From contig NZ_RJLQ01000006.1 of NCBI RefSeq assembly GCF_003833015.1, positions 119,158 to 183,157 of the forward strand: DNA of 64,000 bases, read 5' to 3'. The DNA comes from Clostridium sp. E02. Lineage in GTDB: Bacteria; Bacillota; Clostridia; Lachnospirales; Lachnospiraceae. Below the pieces are notes generated by a model that saw nothing but the letters and a program-made list of their open reading frames with translations, was not told the origin of the DNA and made no database searches. Every line of letters starts with the position of its first letter. Position 1 is the first letter of the stretch. A program made the translations under genes and the position numbers. This document shows positions 54,093 through 62,930 of this stretch, piece by piece.

Positions 54093-55205
54093 TTAGTTTA
54101 AAATAATCTGCTCAGTGTCTTTATCGAATACATGAACCTTCGATAAGTCAAGTGAAAGCTTAACTGTATCGCCAGGTCTTGCAGTTGTACGAGGATTTAC
54201 TCTAGCTGTAAAATTAACATCCTCTACATCAAAGTATAAATAAACTTCTGCACCAAGTAATTCATATACTCTGATTGTGGATTCAATTATACTTGCAGGA
54301 GAAGCTTCTAAGTATGCTTCTTCATCGTGAAGATCTTCTGGACGAATTCCCAAAACGACAGTTTTTCCCATGTATCCTGCTGCTTCTAACTTCTTCGCTT
54401 TTTCTGCAGGAAGTGCAATTGTATTACCACCGAAGGTTAAAGTAACGTCACTACCGCTCTTTGCAACAGTCGCATCAATTAAGTTCATCTGAGGTGCGCC
54501 GATAAATCCAGCAACAAACTTGTTTTCTGGCTTATCGTATAGATTCTGTGGAGAATCCACCTGCATGATTACACCATCTTTCATAACAACGATCCTAGTA
54601 CCAAGTGTCATAGCCTCAGTCTGATCATGTGTTACATAAACCATAGTAGCTTGCAGTCTCTGGTGAAGTTTGGAAATCTCAATACGCATTTGTCCTCTCA
54701 GTTTTGCATCAAGGTTGGACAACGGCTCATCCATCAGGAACACTTTCGGGTTACGTACAATAGCACGTCCCATAGCAACACGCTGTCTCTGTCCACCAGA
54801 TAATGCTTTCGGCTTACGATCTAACAGATGCTCAAGATCTAGGATTCTAGCCGCTTCATGAACCAGCTTATCAATCTCATCCTTAGGGGTTTTCCTTAAT
54901 TTAAGACCAAATGCCATATTATCGTATACAGTCATATGCGGATAAAGAGCATAATTCTGGAATACCATAGCAATATCTCTGTCTTTCGGTTCAACATCAT
55001 TCATTAACTTTCCATCGATGTAAAGCTCACCAGCAGTGATATCTTCCAAACCTGCTATCATACGAAGTGTTGTGGATTTCCCACAACCAGATAGTCCTAC
55101 AAAAATAATAAATTCTTTATCTGCAATTTCCAGATTAAAATCCTTAACTGCTTCAAACCCATTCGGATATCTCTTGACGATGTTTTTCAGTGATAAACTA
55201 GCCAT
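54093..55205 (-). CDS. ugpC: Sugar ABC transporter ATPase, MsmX/UgpC type
   Basis: 370 residues. Walker A GLSGCGKSTTLRMIAGLED, signature LSGGQRQRVAMGRAIVRN, Walker B VFLMDEPLSNLDAKLRGQ. A C-terminal TOBE/OB domain (about 240-370) is of the kind that binds regulators. It has no permease or binding-protein gene next to it, and its own promoter and terminator. Such lone ATPases serve several sugar importers at once. Confidence 0.95.
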   Translation of the reverse strand: MASLSLKNIVKRYPNGFEAVKDFNLEIADKEFIIFVGLSGCGKSTTLRMIAGLEDITAGELYIDGKLMNDVEPKDRDIAMVFQNYALYPHMTVYDNMAFGLKLRKTPKDEIDKLVHEAARILDLEHLLDRKPKALSGGQRQRVAMGRAIVRNPKVFLMDEPLSNLDAKLRGQMRIEISKLHQRLQATMVYVTHDQTEAMTLGTRIVVMKDGVIMQVDSPQNLYDKPENKFVAGFIGAPQMNLIDATVAKSGSDVTLTFGGNTIALPAEKAKKLEAAGYMGKTVVLGIRPEDLHDEEAYLEASPASIIESTIRVYELLGAEVYLYFDVEDVNFTARVNPRTTARPGDTVKLSLDLSKVHVFDKDTEQIILN

Positions 55206-55524
55206 TTACAAATCCTCCTAAAATATAATATATATTCTCTGCTTAGATCCATCAGCCCCCACAGCCTAGGTTCCTTGTTTCTAAAATAATCATACATGAA
55301 TTGTTTTTTATTTACCATATTCTTATTTACCAAAATCCATTTGGGCCTTTTGGCTAATTTGTATAAGCAAATTGAAAACTGACTGAAACGTCAAAAGATC
55401 AAGACACAGGCTCGTATATTTCTGTCTATATTCGATAGTGAATGGCTATATTGCAATAATTTTGGTAATATAGCACAAGACGATGTCGTATTGTGCGACA
55501 TCGTCTTATCATTTTTGTATTCTT
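55206..55524. other. Long leader/intergenic region upstream of ugpC
   Basis: There is no gene over about 320 bases. It holds the perfect hairpin at 55477-55507 and AT-rich DNA expected to carry the ugpC promoter. I see no riboswitch pattern. Confidence 0.6.
55477..55507. terminator. Perfect 12-bp hairpin downstream of the methyltransferase gene
   Basis: AAGACGATGTCG (55477-55488) and CGACATCGTCTT (55496-55507) pair exactly around a 7-base loop. It lies 18 bases past the methyltransferase stop. There is no T-run on the minus strand. Confidence 0.55.
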
Positions 55525-56109
55525 TTAGTGTTTTTTTACAATAACATTTAACCATTTTACGTCAGAATGTCCAGACCGGATATCATCGGTTTCCCATAAC
55601 TTAAAAATATCAAAGCGCCCATTCTCTCTTAACAGATCCGTAATGGAATCCGTTGTAAAATCACAAAAATACCGTTCTCCCCGGAATCCTTCAAAATCTC
55701 CTACCTTAAAAGACATATAGAGTATTCCTTTTTTATTTAAGGCCCTTGCTATTTTTGTAAGAATGTCAGGCAATTCTTTTTTGGGAGTGTGAAGAAGGGA
55801 TGCACAAGCCCAGATCCCATCGAACACTTTGTTAAAATCCATTTGTTCAAATGTCATCTGTAAAACTTTAAGCCCAGTATGAATTTCAGCCAGTTTCCCC
55901 ATCTCTTTTGAAGCGTCAAGCGGTGTCACATCATATCCCATTTCATATAAATAGAAACTATCCCTGCCTGATCCACACCCCAAATCCAAGATGGTGTCAC
56001 CTTCCTCAAGTAAATCCAGAAATTCCTTCATAATCTCCGACATATCCTGATTTACAGTTTCTTCAAATTCCTTTGCCGCATACTTATTATAATAGTCTAT
56101 CGAGTCCAA
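55525..56109 (-). CDS. Class I SAM-dependent methyltransferase
   Basis: 194 residues. SAM-binding motif I is TILDLGCGSGRDSFYL near residue 40, and YDVTPLDASKEM supplies the acidic residue for ribose binding. LLHTPKKELPDILTKIARAL corresponds to the later motifs. The substrate is unknown. It follows cvfB by 16 bases and may be co-transcribed with it. Confidence 0.88.
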   Translation of the reverse strand: MDSIDYYNKYAAKEFEETVNQDMSEIMKEFLDLLEEGDTILDLGCGSGRDSFYLYEMGYDVTPLDASKEMGKLAEIHTGLKVLQMTFEQMDFNKVFDGIWACASLLHTPKKELPDILTKIARALNKKGILYMSFKVGDFEGFRGERYFCDFTTDSITDLLRENGRFDIFKLWETDDIRSGHSDVKWLNVIVKKH

Positions 56110-56125
56110 AATTATCCTCCTATTA

Positions 56126-56965
56126 CTATTTGATTACTTCAATCTTATTATCTGTAATCTTTACCTTTTCTTCTTTAAGAAGACGCCCCACTGCTCTTTT
56201 AAATGCATTCTTACTCATGGAAAATTCCCGTTTGATCAATTCTGGGTCAGCCTTATCTGTAAAAGGAAGACTACCGGAAAACTGCTGTTCCATGATGGTT
56301 AAAACCTTAACGGAATCCGCATCCATCTGGATATGAGCTTTCTGCCTGGGACTTAAATCCAGCTTCCCATCTTCCCTTACCTTTGTTACTCTCGCTGTTA
56401 CCTCATCACCTTCGCGATATTGTTCAAATAATTCTTTTTTCGGGATCAAACCATAGTATTTATTATCAACTGCTACGAACGCACCCAGAGTGTCATTTAT
56501 CTCGTACAAGATCCCAGTTACCTGATCGTCCTTGTTATATGGTGACTGGTCATTCATATAAGAATACACTCTCATCGTTGCAGCCAGCCTCTGACTTTTA
56601 TCAATATATAAAGCCACCAACACAGCTTCTCCTTCACGGACTTTATGGGATTGCTCCTTAAAAGGTAACAAAAGATCTTTCTCCAGTCCCATATCAAGAA
56701 ATGCACCAATTTTTCCAACTTCCTTGACTTTAAGCACCGCTGTTTCTCCCAATTGTAATTTGGGAATAACCGTTGTTGAGATTAACCGGTCCTCGGAGTC
56801 CTTATAAATAAAAACCGTAATTTCATCTCCTGGAGCAGATCCTTCCGGAACCTGCTTTTTGGGTAAAAGAACCGATTCTTCACTGGTTGCATCCTCCCCA
56901 ATATAGACACCAAATTCCTTTATTCTCTGAATAACCAGAGTCTGTCTCTTTCCTAATTCTATCAT
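56126..56965 (-). CDS. cvfB: CvfB-like S1 RNA-binding protein
   Basis: 279 residues from ATG 56965 (MIELGKRQTLVIQRIKEFGV). Tandem S1-like domains (around EVGKIGAFLDMGLEKDLLLP and GAFVAVDNKYYGLIPKKELF) are followed by a winged helix (KREFSMSKNAFKRAVGRLLK). CvfB proteins bind RNA and affect virulence or translation in other Firmicutes. It starts one base after the thioesterase stop. Confidence 0.9.
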   Translation of the reverse strand: MIELGKRQTLVIQRIKEFGVYIGEDATSEESVLLPKKQVPEGSAPGDEITVFIYKDSEDRLISTTVIPKLQLGETAVLKVKEVGKIGAFLDMGLEKDLLLPFKEQSHKVREGEAVLVALYIDKSQRLAATMRVYSYMNDQSPYNKDDQVTGILYEINDTLGAFVAVDNKYYGLIPKKELFEQYREGDEVTARVTKVREDGKLDLSPRQKAHIQMDADSVKVLTIMEQQFSGSLPFTDKADPELIKREFSMSKNAFKRAVGRLLKEEKVKITDNKIEVIK

Positions 56966-56966
56966 A

Positions 56967-57692
56967 TTACTTCCTCTCTGTTGTTCCACGCAGACATATG
57001 ACTGCATAGACCGTTCCCCCCTGATCACACAAGGAAATGATATAGCCCTCCTTCGTACGACTCACATGGGGATAAATGAAATCTCCTAATATTGCAGCTT
57101 TTTTGTATTCTACTCTCAATTCAGACACTTTCAGTTCTACTGGAAGAACTTCTCTGGCTATCTCCACATATTTTGCATTGTTAACATGATGATTGGTATC
57201 TAGATGGTGCTTACCTACCATAACTGGTTCTGCTGTCTCATAGTGATCGGGTATCTCAATTTTACGAGGTGCATACTCCATATCCAGTGACTTCTCAGAT
57301 CCCTGTCCATACCCCCTGATATCATCGGGTTCAATCTTAACTGGTCTTCCTTTTTCTATATCAAACAAAAACCATACAGAATTTGCTTTAACCAGATTGA
57401 CCCCCTTTTGATCCGTTATTATAAAGTTACGATAACCGTAAAATCCCTTGAAATCATAGGGCCATGTACAAACTGAAACTTCTTCGCCCATAACTGGATA
57501 GCGATCTATCACAATCTGCCAGGAAGACAGCCACCATGCTTTATTCCGATTCGTCAGGTAGGAAACTCCAAGTCCGTTATCCTCAGACTGGAACGTAGAA
57601 CAATCCTGCATATAATTCATAATACCCGTCAAAGTCAAATTTCCCTCTTCATCTACCTCACTGTAACGGACTCTGCTGCCAAAAGTATACAT
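56967..57692 (-). CDS. Acyl-ACP thioesterase
   Basis: 241 residues with two hot-dog folds, as in bacterial FatA/B-like enzymes. RVRYSEVDEEGNLTLTGIMN and the second-fold DTNHHVNNAKYVEIAREVLP (catalytic Asn/His) are characteristic. It releases free fatty acids from acyl-ACP in the cytoplasm. The stop is one base from the cvfB ATG, so the genes are tightly coupled. Confidence 0.93.
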   Translation of the reverse strand: MYTFGSRVRYSEVDEEGNLTLTGIMNYMQDCSTFQSEDNGLGVSYLTNRNKAWWLSSWQIVIDRYPVMGEEVSVCTWPYDFKGFYGYRNFIITDQKGVNLVKANSVWFLFDIEKGRPVKIEPDDIRGYGQGSEKSLDMEYAPRKIEIPDHYETAEPVMVGKHHLDTNHHVNNAKYVEIAREVLPVELKVSELRVEYKKAAILGDFIYPHVSRTKEGYIISLCDQGGTVYAVICLRGTTERK

Positions 57693-57764
57693 TCAAATTC
57701 ACTCCTCAAAATTATATAACATTATAATTCATTTTTAGCTTCTTGTCCAGACAAACACAAAAAA

Positions 57765-57782
57765 GGAACCTTCTAAGGTTCC
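57765..57782 (-). terminator. Terminator after the first tRNA-Gln
   Basis: GGAACCTT pairs with AAGGTTCC around a two-base loop, and TTTTTT follows on the minus strand. It lies 10 bases beyond the tRNA 3' end. Confidence 0.85.
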
Positions 57783-57791
57783 GCTTCGAAA

Positions 57792-57863
57792 CTGGGCTAC
57801 AAGGATTCGAACCTTGAGATGACGGAGTCAGAGTCCGTTGCCTTACCGTTTGGCGATAGCCCA
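57792..57863 (-). tRNA. tRNA-Gln (anticodon CTG)
   Basis: 72-base cloverleaf: acceptor TGGGCTA/TAGCCCA with discriminator G, anticodon loop CTCTGAC giving CTG, and T-loop TTCGAAT. U1-A72 and G73 are glutamine identity features. CCA is not encoded. Identical to the copy at 58053-58124. Confidence 0.95.
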
Positions 57864-57880
57864 TCATTACAACGAAATTA

Positions 57881-57909
57881 ATTATATCTAATGTTTCCTA
57901 AACTGTCAA
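57881..57909 (-). promoter_or_regulatory. Consensus promoter of the first tRNA-Gln
   Basis: On the minus strand TTGACA and TATAAT are separated by exactly 17 bases, a perfect sigma-A consensus ending about 17 bases before the tRNA. Confidence 0.9.
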
Positions 57910-58013
57910 GTACTTTTTCTACACTTTATGACACATTGTGACATTAAATAAGTTACTTCATTGACTCTTTAATATACCAGGTAAAGTTTGTTTTTCCCTA
58001 CTATATAAAAAAA

Positions 58014-58047
58014 GTTTCAGTCTTTCAATAATCCGAAAAACTAAAAC
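58014..58047 (-). terminator. Terminator after the second tRNA-Gln
   Basis: A 13-bp stem with two or three G-U pairs (58014-58026 with 58035-58047) is followed by TTTTTTTATATAG on the minus strand. Confidence 0.75.
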
Positions 58048-58052
58048 AACAA

Positions 58053-58124
58053 CTGGGCTACAAGGATTCGAACCTTGAGATGACGGAGTCAGAGTCCGTT
58101 GCCTTACCGTTTGGCGATAGCCCA
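58053..58124 (-). tRNA. tRNA-Gln (anticodon CTG), second copy
   Basis: Base-for-base identical to the tRNA at 57792-57863, 190 bases away. It has its own promoter and terminator. The flanks differ, so only the tRNA body is conserved between the copies. Confidence 0.95.
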
Positions 58125-58140
58125 TTGACACAACGATCAT

Positions 58141-58169
58141 ATTATACTATATCAAATATAATTGGTCAA
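58141..58169 (-). promoter_or_regulatory. Promoter of the second tRNA-Gln
   Basis: On the minus strand TTGACC and TATAAT are 17 bases apart, about 16 bases before the tRNA. Confidence 0.85.
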
Positions 58170-58212
58170 GCAAATTTTTTCATTTTTCTCAATTATTTAC
58201 AATATTCATTCA

Positions 58213-59682
58213 TCAGGAAGATAATTCCCTGACCGCGCTCTCTTCCTGACTTGTGCTTTTTTCTTCATTCTGCTCTTCTAGACTGGCCTGATCCGGCTGT
58301 TTTCCCGTCTCATCTTTTGATTCTAATGCTTTCGTTTCCTGGTTTTCTTTTGTTTGATTCGATTCCTTATTCTCTTCGGATTCTGGTGTTTCATCCATAC
58401 CGTCTATACCAATCAATGGTGTTTCAAAAACTCCTTTTACCGTAGTCTGTTTTCCTATCTTAGGAGAGATCCCACCTAAAACAAATGTATATTGTACCCC
58501 ACCTGCAAGGCCACTTACATTTATCTCACAGACATAAGATCCCGTACTCTCAAACTTAGCAGAATAGGTGCCCCCATCTTCATCTCTCACTGAGATCGTT
58601 GGATTTTTCCATTTTACTTTTGTCTTAAAATTAACCGTAATTACGTCATCGTCAAAATCCACATAGTCAATTTTTATGTTTCCATCAGATACCACAGACT
58701 CCGTAGTTTCCTCTAAAGGCGGTACGGTAGCAACAGGCACTGACTGAGTTGGAGTCGGCTGTGCAGATGACTGAGTCGGCGCTGCACTTGTTGTAGTCTC
58801 CTCTGTCGTTTCCTCTGCAAGAGTGGTTGCATTCGTCGTTTTTATCTCTGCTGTTGTAGAAGGTTTCTCACTCTCTTTTTCTGTGGTTTCTTCTGACACT
58901 TTGGTCTTCCCCCCTACCGCATAGGAGCGTTCCGTTATTACTTTGGCAATCTCTTCCATCGTGAGGGGAGCCAATTCTTCCATGTCTTCCATAGAAAGGG
59001 AGGAATTTTGTGCGATCAACTCATTTAAAAAATATGCTTTTCCATAGGATATTTGATAATCATCGGACAATCTTTTTACTTCATCCTCTTCAATTACCTG
59101 CTGGTCATACACCACTGCCTTTAGCTTCTTTTCCTCTAAAGTCTGGTGGATGTCATTTACAACTGCTGTCCTAAGATTTGTTGCCTTTTTAATGCTGTCG
59201 TTGGACACCGTAACCAGTATTGCATTATCCAGTTCATTCAAATAACCTTGTGTAACCATGGAGCCCACCACTGCATTTACAGCAACATTTAAATCCACAC
59301 CTTTTAGGTTCATATCCCCAAGAATATTTTTCGCATCTTCATTCAGGGCTCTTGCTTCTAAAATCTTATTTTTCCGGTTAATCGAAAGTTCCACACTTGG
59401 ATTTACATCAATGCCAATTACAGAATCTACTCTTCCATTCTGATAAGAATACGTTCCTCCTGCTAGTGCAATCATACAAAAACAAGCGGCGACCAAGGCT
59501 GTCACTACTCTCCTTCTTATTCTACCAGCCAACCGTGGCTTTTCCAAACGATTTTCTTCATCGGTTTGAGGAGTGTTTAAATCGATCTTATTCAGAACAT
59601 TCGGCATTAAATCCTGGGTTGCTGACTTTAAGTAGGCTTCGATCTGTGGTCTATTTAATTGTCTGCTTTTTTTTTCAGCCAT
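58213..59682 (-). CDS. RsgI-like anti-sigma factor
   Basis: 489 residues. A cytoplasmic N-terminus of about 60 residues precedes a membrane helix (61-80), then the RsgI-type domain SVIGIDVNPSVELSINRKNK with LNEDAKNILGDMNLKGVDLN. A Thr/Ser/Pro-rich linker (270-335), a beta-sandwich-like segment (340-420) and a very acidic, Gln/Glu-rich tail follow. The gene follows the sigma factor gene by 8 bases, the usual arrangement for a membrane anti-sigma factor that holds its sigma until an outside signal arrives. The signal is unknown. Confidence 0.85.
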   Translation of the reverse strand: MAEKKSRQLNRPQIEAYLKSATQDLMPNVLNKIDLNTPQTDEENRLEKPRLAGRIRRRVVTALVAACFCMIALAGGTYSYQNGRVDSVIGIDVNPSVELSINRKNKILEARALNEDAKNILGDMNLKGVDLNVAVNAVVGSMVTQGYLNELDNAILVTVSNDSIKKATNLRTAVVNDIHQTLEEKKLKAVVYDQQVIEEDEVKRLSDDYQISYGKAYFLNELIAQNSSLSMEDMEELAPLTMEEIAKVITERSYAVGGKTKVSEETTEKESEKPSTTAEIKTTNATTLAEETTEETTTSAAPTQSSAQPTPTQSVPVATVPPLEETTESVVSDGNIKIDYVDFDDDVITVNFKTKVKWKNPTISVRDEDGGTYSAKFESTGSYVCEINVSGLAGGVQYTFVLGGISPKIGKQTTVKGVFETPLIGIDGMDETPESEENKESNQTKENQETKALESKDETGKQPDQASLEEQNEEKSTSQEESAVRELSS

Positions 59683-59690
59683 ATCAAAGC

Positions 59691-60269
59691 CTACTCCTCT
59701 CTCAAATAATGTTCCAATTTTTTCAAAGCTCGGTTATATCTAGAAAGAGCTGTTGCCAACGGTATATTTAAACTAGCTGCAATCTCTCTATGCTTCATTC
59801 CTGCAGATGTGTGAAGCAATACGATCTCTCTTTCTTCTTCCTTTAAAATATCAAGAGCCGCTAGAAGTACCATCTTATCTGCCACCATCTCGATTTCTGA
59901 GCAGACTTCTCCCGTCTCTGTTCCCGTCAAATCATCCAAAGTAATATCAGAATCATGCTTTTGCTCCCGGAACTTCATATAGCAAAAATTTCTGGCAATT
60001 GTAAACATCCAAGCCAGAGGTTTCCCCTGGGATTTGTAACTTTTGGCAGAAGTCCAAAGTTTTAAATAAACTTCCTGCATAATCTCCTCTGCGTCATGAG
60101 GATGCTTTACAATGGATAGAATAAAACTATACATGATACGATCCGTATTCTGATATAACTGTCGAAAGGCCTCCTGGTCTCCCTCTGCTACTTTTTTTAG
60201 AAGTGCTTCATCGCTTAAAAGGCCATAATCTTCTGGCCTGCCAAGGCTCATCAATCCCATAAACAACAT
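59691..60269 (-). CDS. ECF-type RNA polymerase sigma factor
   Basis: 192 residues. Region 2 (AFRQLYQNTDRIMYSFILSI, then HDAEEIMQEVYLKLW) and region 4 (LLHTSAGMKHREIAASLNIP, then TALSRYNRALKKL) are intact; region 3 is absent, as in ECF sigmas. ATG 60269 has AAAGGA upstream. It pairs with the RsgI-like gene downstream. I see no obvious autoregulatory ECF promoter in its leader. Confidence 0.92.
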   Translation of the reverse strand: MLFMGLMSLGRPEDYGLLSDEALLKKVAEGDQEAFRQLYQNTDRIMYSFILSIVKHPHDAEEIMQEVYLKLWTSAKSYKSQGKPLAWMFTIARNFCYMKFREQKHDSDITLDDLTGTETGEVCSEIEMVADKMVLLAALDILKEEEREIVLLHTSAGMKHREIAASLNIPLATALSRYNRALKKLEHYLREE

Positions 60270-60345
60270 GGATCCGATTTCCTTTCTATTAAGTTAATGC
60301 TGATTACTGTGATCTTATTGCATAATATGGAAATATTTTATTACC

Positions 60346-61524
60346 TTATTTTTCCACTAAAAAACCGCTTTCCGCCGTTATGACCAGACAGCACCGTTTG
60401 TCAATTTCAGTTACGTTTTTTATGATTTTTTCTTTTAATAGCTCTATTTGCATCTTGCTATATTCTCTTGGAACTACAAGGTCGAAAATCAGATTGATCT
60501 GTTCTTTTCCTTCAATCAGACGGAAATCATGAAAGGTAACCCTTTCATCTGTCTCCTTAATCGCCTGTTTTAAAATAGAAGAAAACTCCTTAACCCTAGA
60601 ATCATTGGTTGCTACAGGGTCCATATGAATAACTAGAAATATTCCAAATTTTTTCAATGCATCCCTCTCAATTTGATCAATTATTTCATGAGACACCTCA
60701 ATATTGACGTCATTGGGAACCTCAGCATGAATGGACGCCATACTTTTAGAGGGGCCATAGTTGTGAACAATCAAATCATGACTTCCCACAATCCCATCGT
60801 AATTTTCCACGAATTGTGTAATTTCCTCATATAGTTTAGGATCAATGGGTTCTCCAATCAGCGGCGCCAAAGTATCTTTTGCTATACTAATACCTGCCCA
60901 CATGACGATCCCAGATACAATAACCCCTACAATTCCGTCTATATTGACGCCCCATATACCATATACCATTATGGATAATATGGTCGTTGATGTAGTTACA
61001 ACATCGCCTAACGAATCTGCTGCGGTAGCCTTCATTACCGATGACTGGATTCTTTTTCCCAATGTCCGGTTAAAGAATGCAAGCCATAGTTTTACACCAA
61101 CTGATAGCAGTAGAACAACAATTGAGACAAATTTAAATGTCATCTCCTCCGGATGAAGGATTTTTCCTACTGATGTTTTAAATAAAGTTAGTCCCACCTG
61201 AATGACCAAAAAAGCCACAAAAAATGCAGCAATATACTCAATTCTTCCGTGACCAAACGGGTGATCTTCATCTGCCGGTTTTCCTGCCATCTTTACACCA
61301 ATAAAACCGATAATAGAAGAAGCGGTATCCGACAGATTGTTAAATGCATCTGCCATAACAGAAATACTGTTAACAAGTAAACCAATAAACAATTTTGCAC
61401 CAAATAAAAGGAGATTGCAGAAGATACCCACAACACTGGTCATTAGACCATATCTAGTTCTGACTTGTGTGTTTTCCGTATTGTCATAATCCTTAACAAA
61501 TATACGTACTAAAAAATCAGTCAT
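60346..61524 (-). CDS. Cation diffusion facilitator transporter
   Basis: 392 residues with six membrane helices. Metal sites are ADAFNNLSDT in helix 2 and AADSLGDVVTT in helix 5; HPFGHGRIEY is the family motif after helix 2. A C-terminal cytoplasmic domain of about 180 residues is longer than in minimal CDF proteins. It exports divalent metals (Zn, Mn, Fe or Co) by proton exchange. It has a 76-base gap to the sigma gene downstream and 14 bases from truA upstream. Confidence 0.92.
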   Translation of the reverse strand: MTDFLVRIFVKDYDNTENTQVRTRYGLMTSVVGIFCNLLLFGAKLFIGLLVNSISVMADAFNNLSDTASSIIGFIGVKMAGKPADEDHPFGHGRIEYIAAFFVAFLVIQVGLTLFKTSVGKILHPEEMTFKFVSIVVLLLSVGVKLWLAFFNRTLGKRIQSSVMKATAADSLGDVVTTSTTILSIMVYGIWGVNIDGIVGVIVSGIVMWAGISIAKDTLAPLIGEPIDPKLYEEITQFVENYDGIVGSHDLIVHNYGPSKSMASIHAEVPNDVNIEVSHEIIDQIERDALKKFGIFLVIHMDPVATNDSRVKEFSSILKQAIKETDERVTFHDFRLIEGKEQINLIFDLVVPREYSKMQIELLKEKIIKNVTEIDKRCCLVITAESGFLVEK

Positions 61525-61538
61525 AGTTCTTCCTTTCT

Positions 61539-62285
61539 TTATTCTTTGTAACTAACCTTCTCTAAAAACAATCCTTGTGCTGGAGCTGTAAATCCTGCTT
61601 CGTCTCTATTTTTTGCTTTCAAAATAGTTGGAATATCTTCCGCTTTTCGTTCCCCCAGGCCTACCTGGATTAACGTTCCTGCTAGAATTCGGACCATATG
61701 ATAGAGAAAACCATTTCCGGTAAAACGAATAAGAAGAGTGGTTCCCTGTGTTTCAAAATCAATCTTTTTAATCGATCGAACTGTGCTCTTTTTCAATCTG
61801 CGATTGGAGCAAAAGCTTTTAAAATCATGTTCACCTATGAGAAAATCTGCTGCTTTTTTCATAGCGGGCACATCCAGTGGTTTCTCTATTCCATAAATAT
61901 ATTTTCGTTTAAAAACATTTTTTTTCTTTCCCATTTCAATCTGGTAAAGGTAGGTCTTCTCCTCTGCATGAAGCCGGCTATGAAAGCGATCGGTCACTTG
62001 ATCAATGCTAAATACCCTAATATCTTCAGGCAAGTAGTTATTTAAGTACTCTTTTATTTCAGCATCAGTCATTGTAACGTCTGCATGGAAATTAGCAACT
62101 TGACAAAGAGCATGAACGCCTGCGTCTGTTCTTCCCGACCCATGAACCTCGATTACTCGACCAGTCATCTTTTCCAGAACACTTTCTATCTTTCCCTGAA
62201 TTGTCTGCTTTGTATTGCCCTGTTTTTGCCATCCATCATAACGACTTCCGTCATATTCTAAATTAATTCTATAATTCTTTATCAT
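61539..62285 (-). CDS. truA: tRNA pseudouridine(38-40) synthase
   Basis: 248 residues. The catalytic aspartate lies in HGSGRTDAGVHALCQVANF near residue 52; GNGFLYHMVRILAGTLIQVG is the other TruA landmark. It modifies uridines 38-40 of tRNA anticodon arms. Its start overlaps the 3' end of the VanZ gene by 17 bases. Confidence 0.97.
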   Translation of the reverse strand: MIKNYRINLEYDGSRYDGWQKQGNTKQTIQGKIESVLEKMTGRVIEVHGSGRTDAGVHALCQVANFHADVTMTDAEIKEYLNNYLPEDIRVFSIDQVTDRFHSRLHAEEKTYLYQIEMGKKKNVFKRKYIYGIEKPLDVPAMKKAADFLIGEHDFKSFCSNRRLKKSTVRSIKKIDFETQGTTLLIRFTGNGFLYHMVRILAGTLIQVGLGERKAEDIPTILKAKNRDEAGFTAPAQGLFLEKVSYKE

Positions 62286-62730
62286 AAAATTTCTCCGTTC
62301 TTTTCTGTAATTTATATAAAAATAATGTGGTCAATATCCCAAATAAAATCCCGGATAAATCCAACCACACATCTGATACCTGGCCGGATCGGCCTTTGAT
62401 AAATAGTTGAATGGTTTCATCTAAAAATGGAACTACAAATCCAAATATTGCTAGAAGAGACCACTTTCTTTCTTGATGAAACCCATGAGCATGAATGCTT
62501 TGATGAAGAAGAATCCCTAATATGGCGTATTCTATAAAATGCCCCAACTTACGAATGGCATGTTCCGTTATCCAAATACTAGACATCCCTACCGAGTTAA
62601 ATATCGCTTGCACAGTCTCTCGCACAATGCCGCTATCTGCAGATGATAAATCCCCTATCTTCATTGAATTAGAAAAAATAAAGAAGACATAAAAGAAAGT
62701 AAATCCAGTCCATATTGTTTTCCTTTTCAT
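62269..62730 (-). CDS. VanZ family membrane protein
   Basis: 153 residues from ATG 62730, with GAGGAG upstream; a longer frame to 62856 lacks a start signal. Four membrane helices, and the VanZ motifs KLGHFIEYAILGILLHQSI and PFLDETIQLFIKGRSGQVSD then VWLDLSGILFG. VanZ proteins are linked to low-level teicoplanin resistance, but most have unknown roles. It overlaps truA. Confidence 0.88.
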   Translation of the reverse strand: MKRKTIWTGFTFFYVFFIFSNSMKIGDLSSADSGIVRETVQAIFNSVGMSSIWITEHAIRKLGHFIEYAILGILLHQSIHAHGFHQERKWSLLAIFGFVVPFLDETIQLFIKGRSGQVSDVWLDLSGILFGILTTLFLYKLQKRTEKFYDKEL

Positions 62731-62892
62731 GTTCATCTCCTCAAAGTCCCCTTCTTCTCTATCCTTGTAGCTACACGAATTCGTGCATCTTGAGTCTGTA
62801 CGAAAATTCTCCTTACCTATCCATAATTTAACAGAATCTTTGTTATTATAGTACAAAGATAGTTATAATACAAGGACAGGGCTAAAAGAAAT

Positions 62893-62924
62893 CCCCAATA
62901 TCGTCCCTAATCCGGATATTGGGG
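62893..62924 (-). terminator. Terminator of the L,D-transpeptidase gene
   Basis: CCCCAATATC (62893-62902) pairs perfectly with GATATTGGGG (62915-62924). ATTTCTTTT follows on the minus strand. It is 7 bases from the stop at 62931. Confidence 0.8.
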
Positions 62925-62930
62925 GAATAT

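Noticed and set aside
57958..58140. A 60-codon minus-strand frame across the second tRNA-Gln
   Set aside because: It is simply the tRNA and its flanks read as protein.
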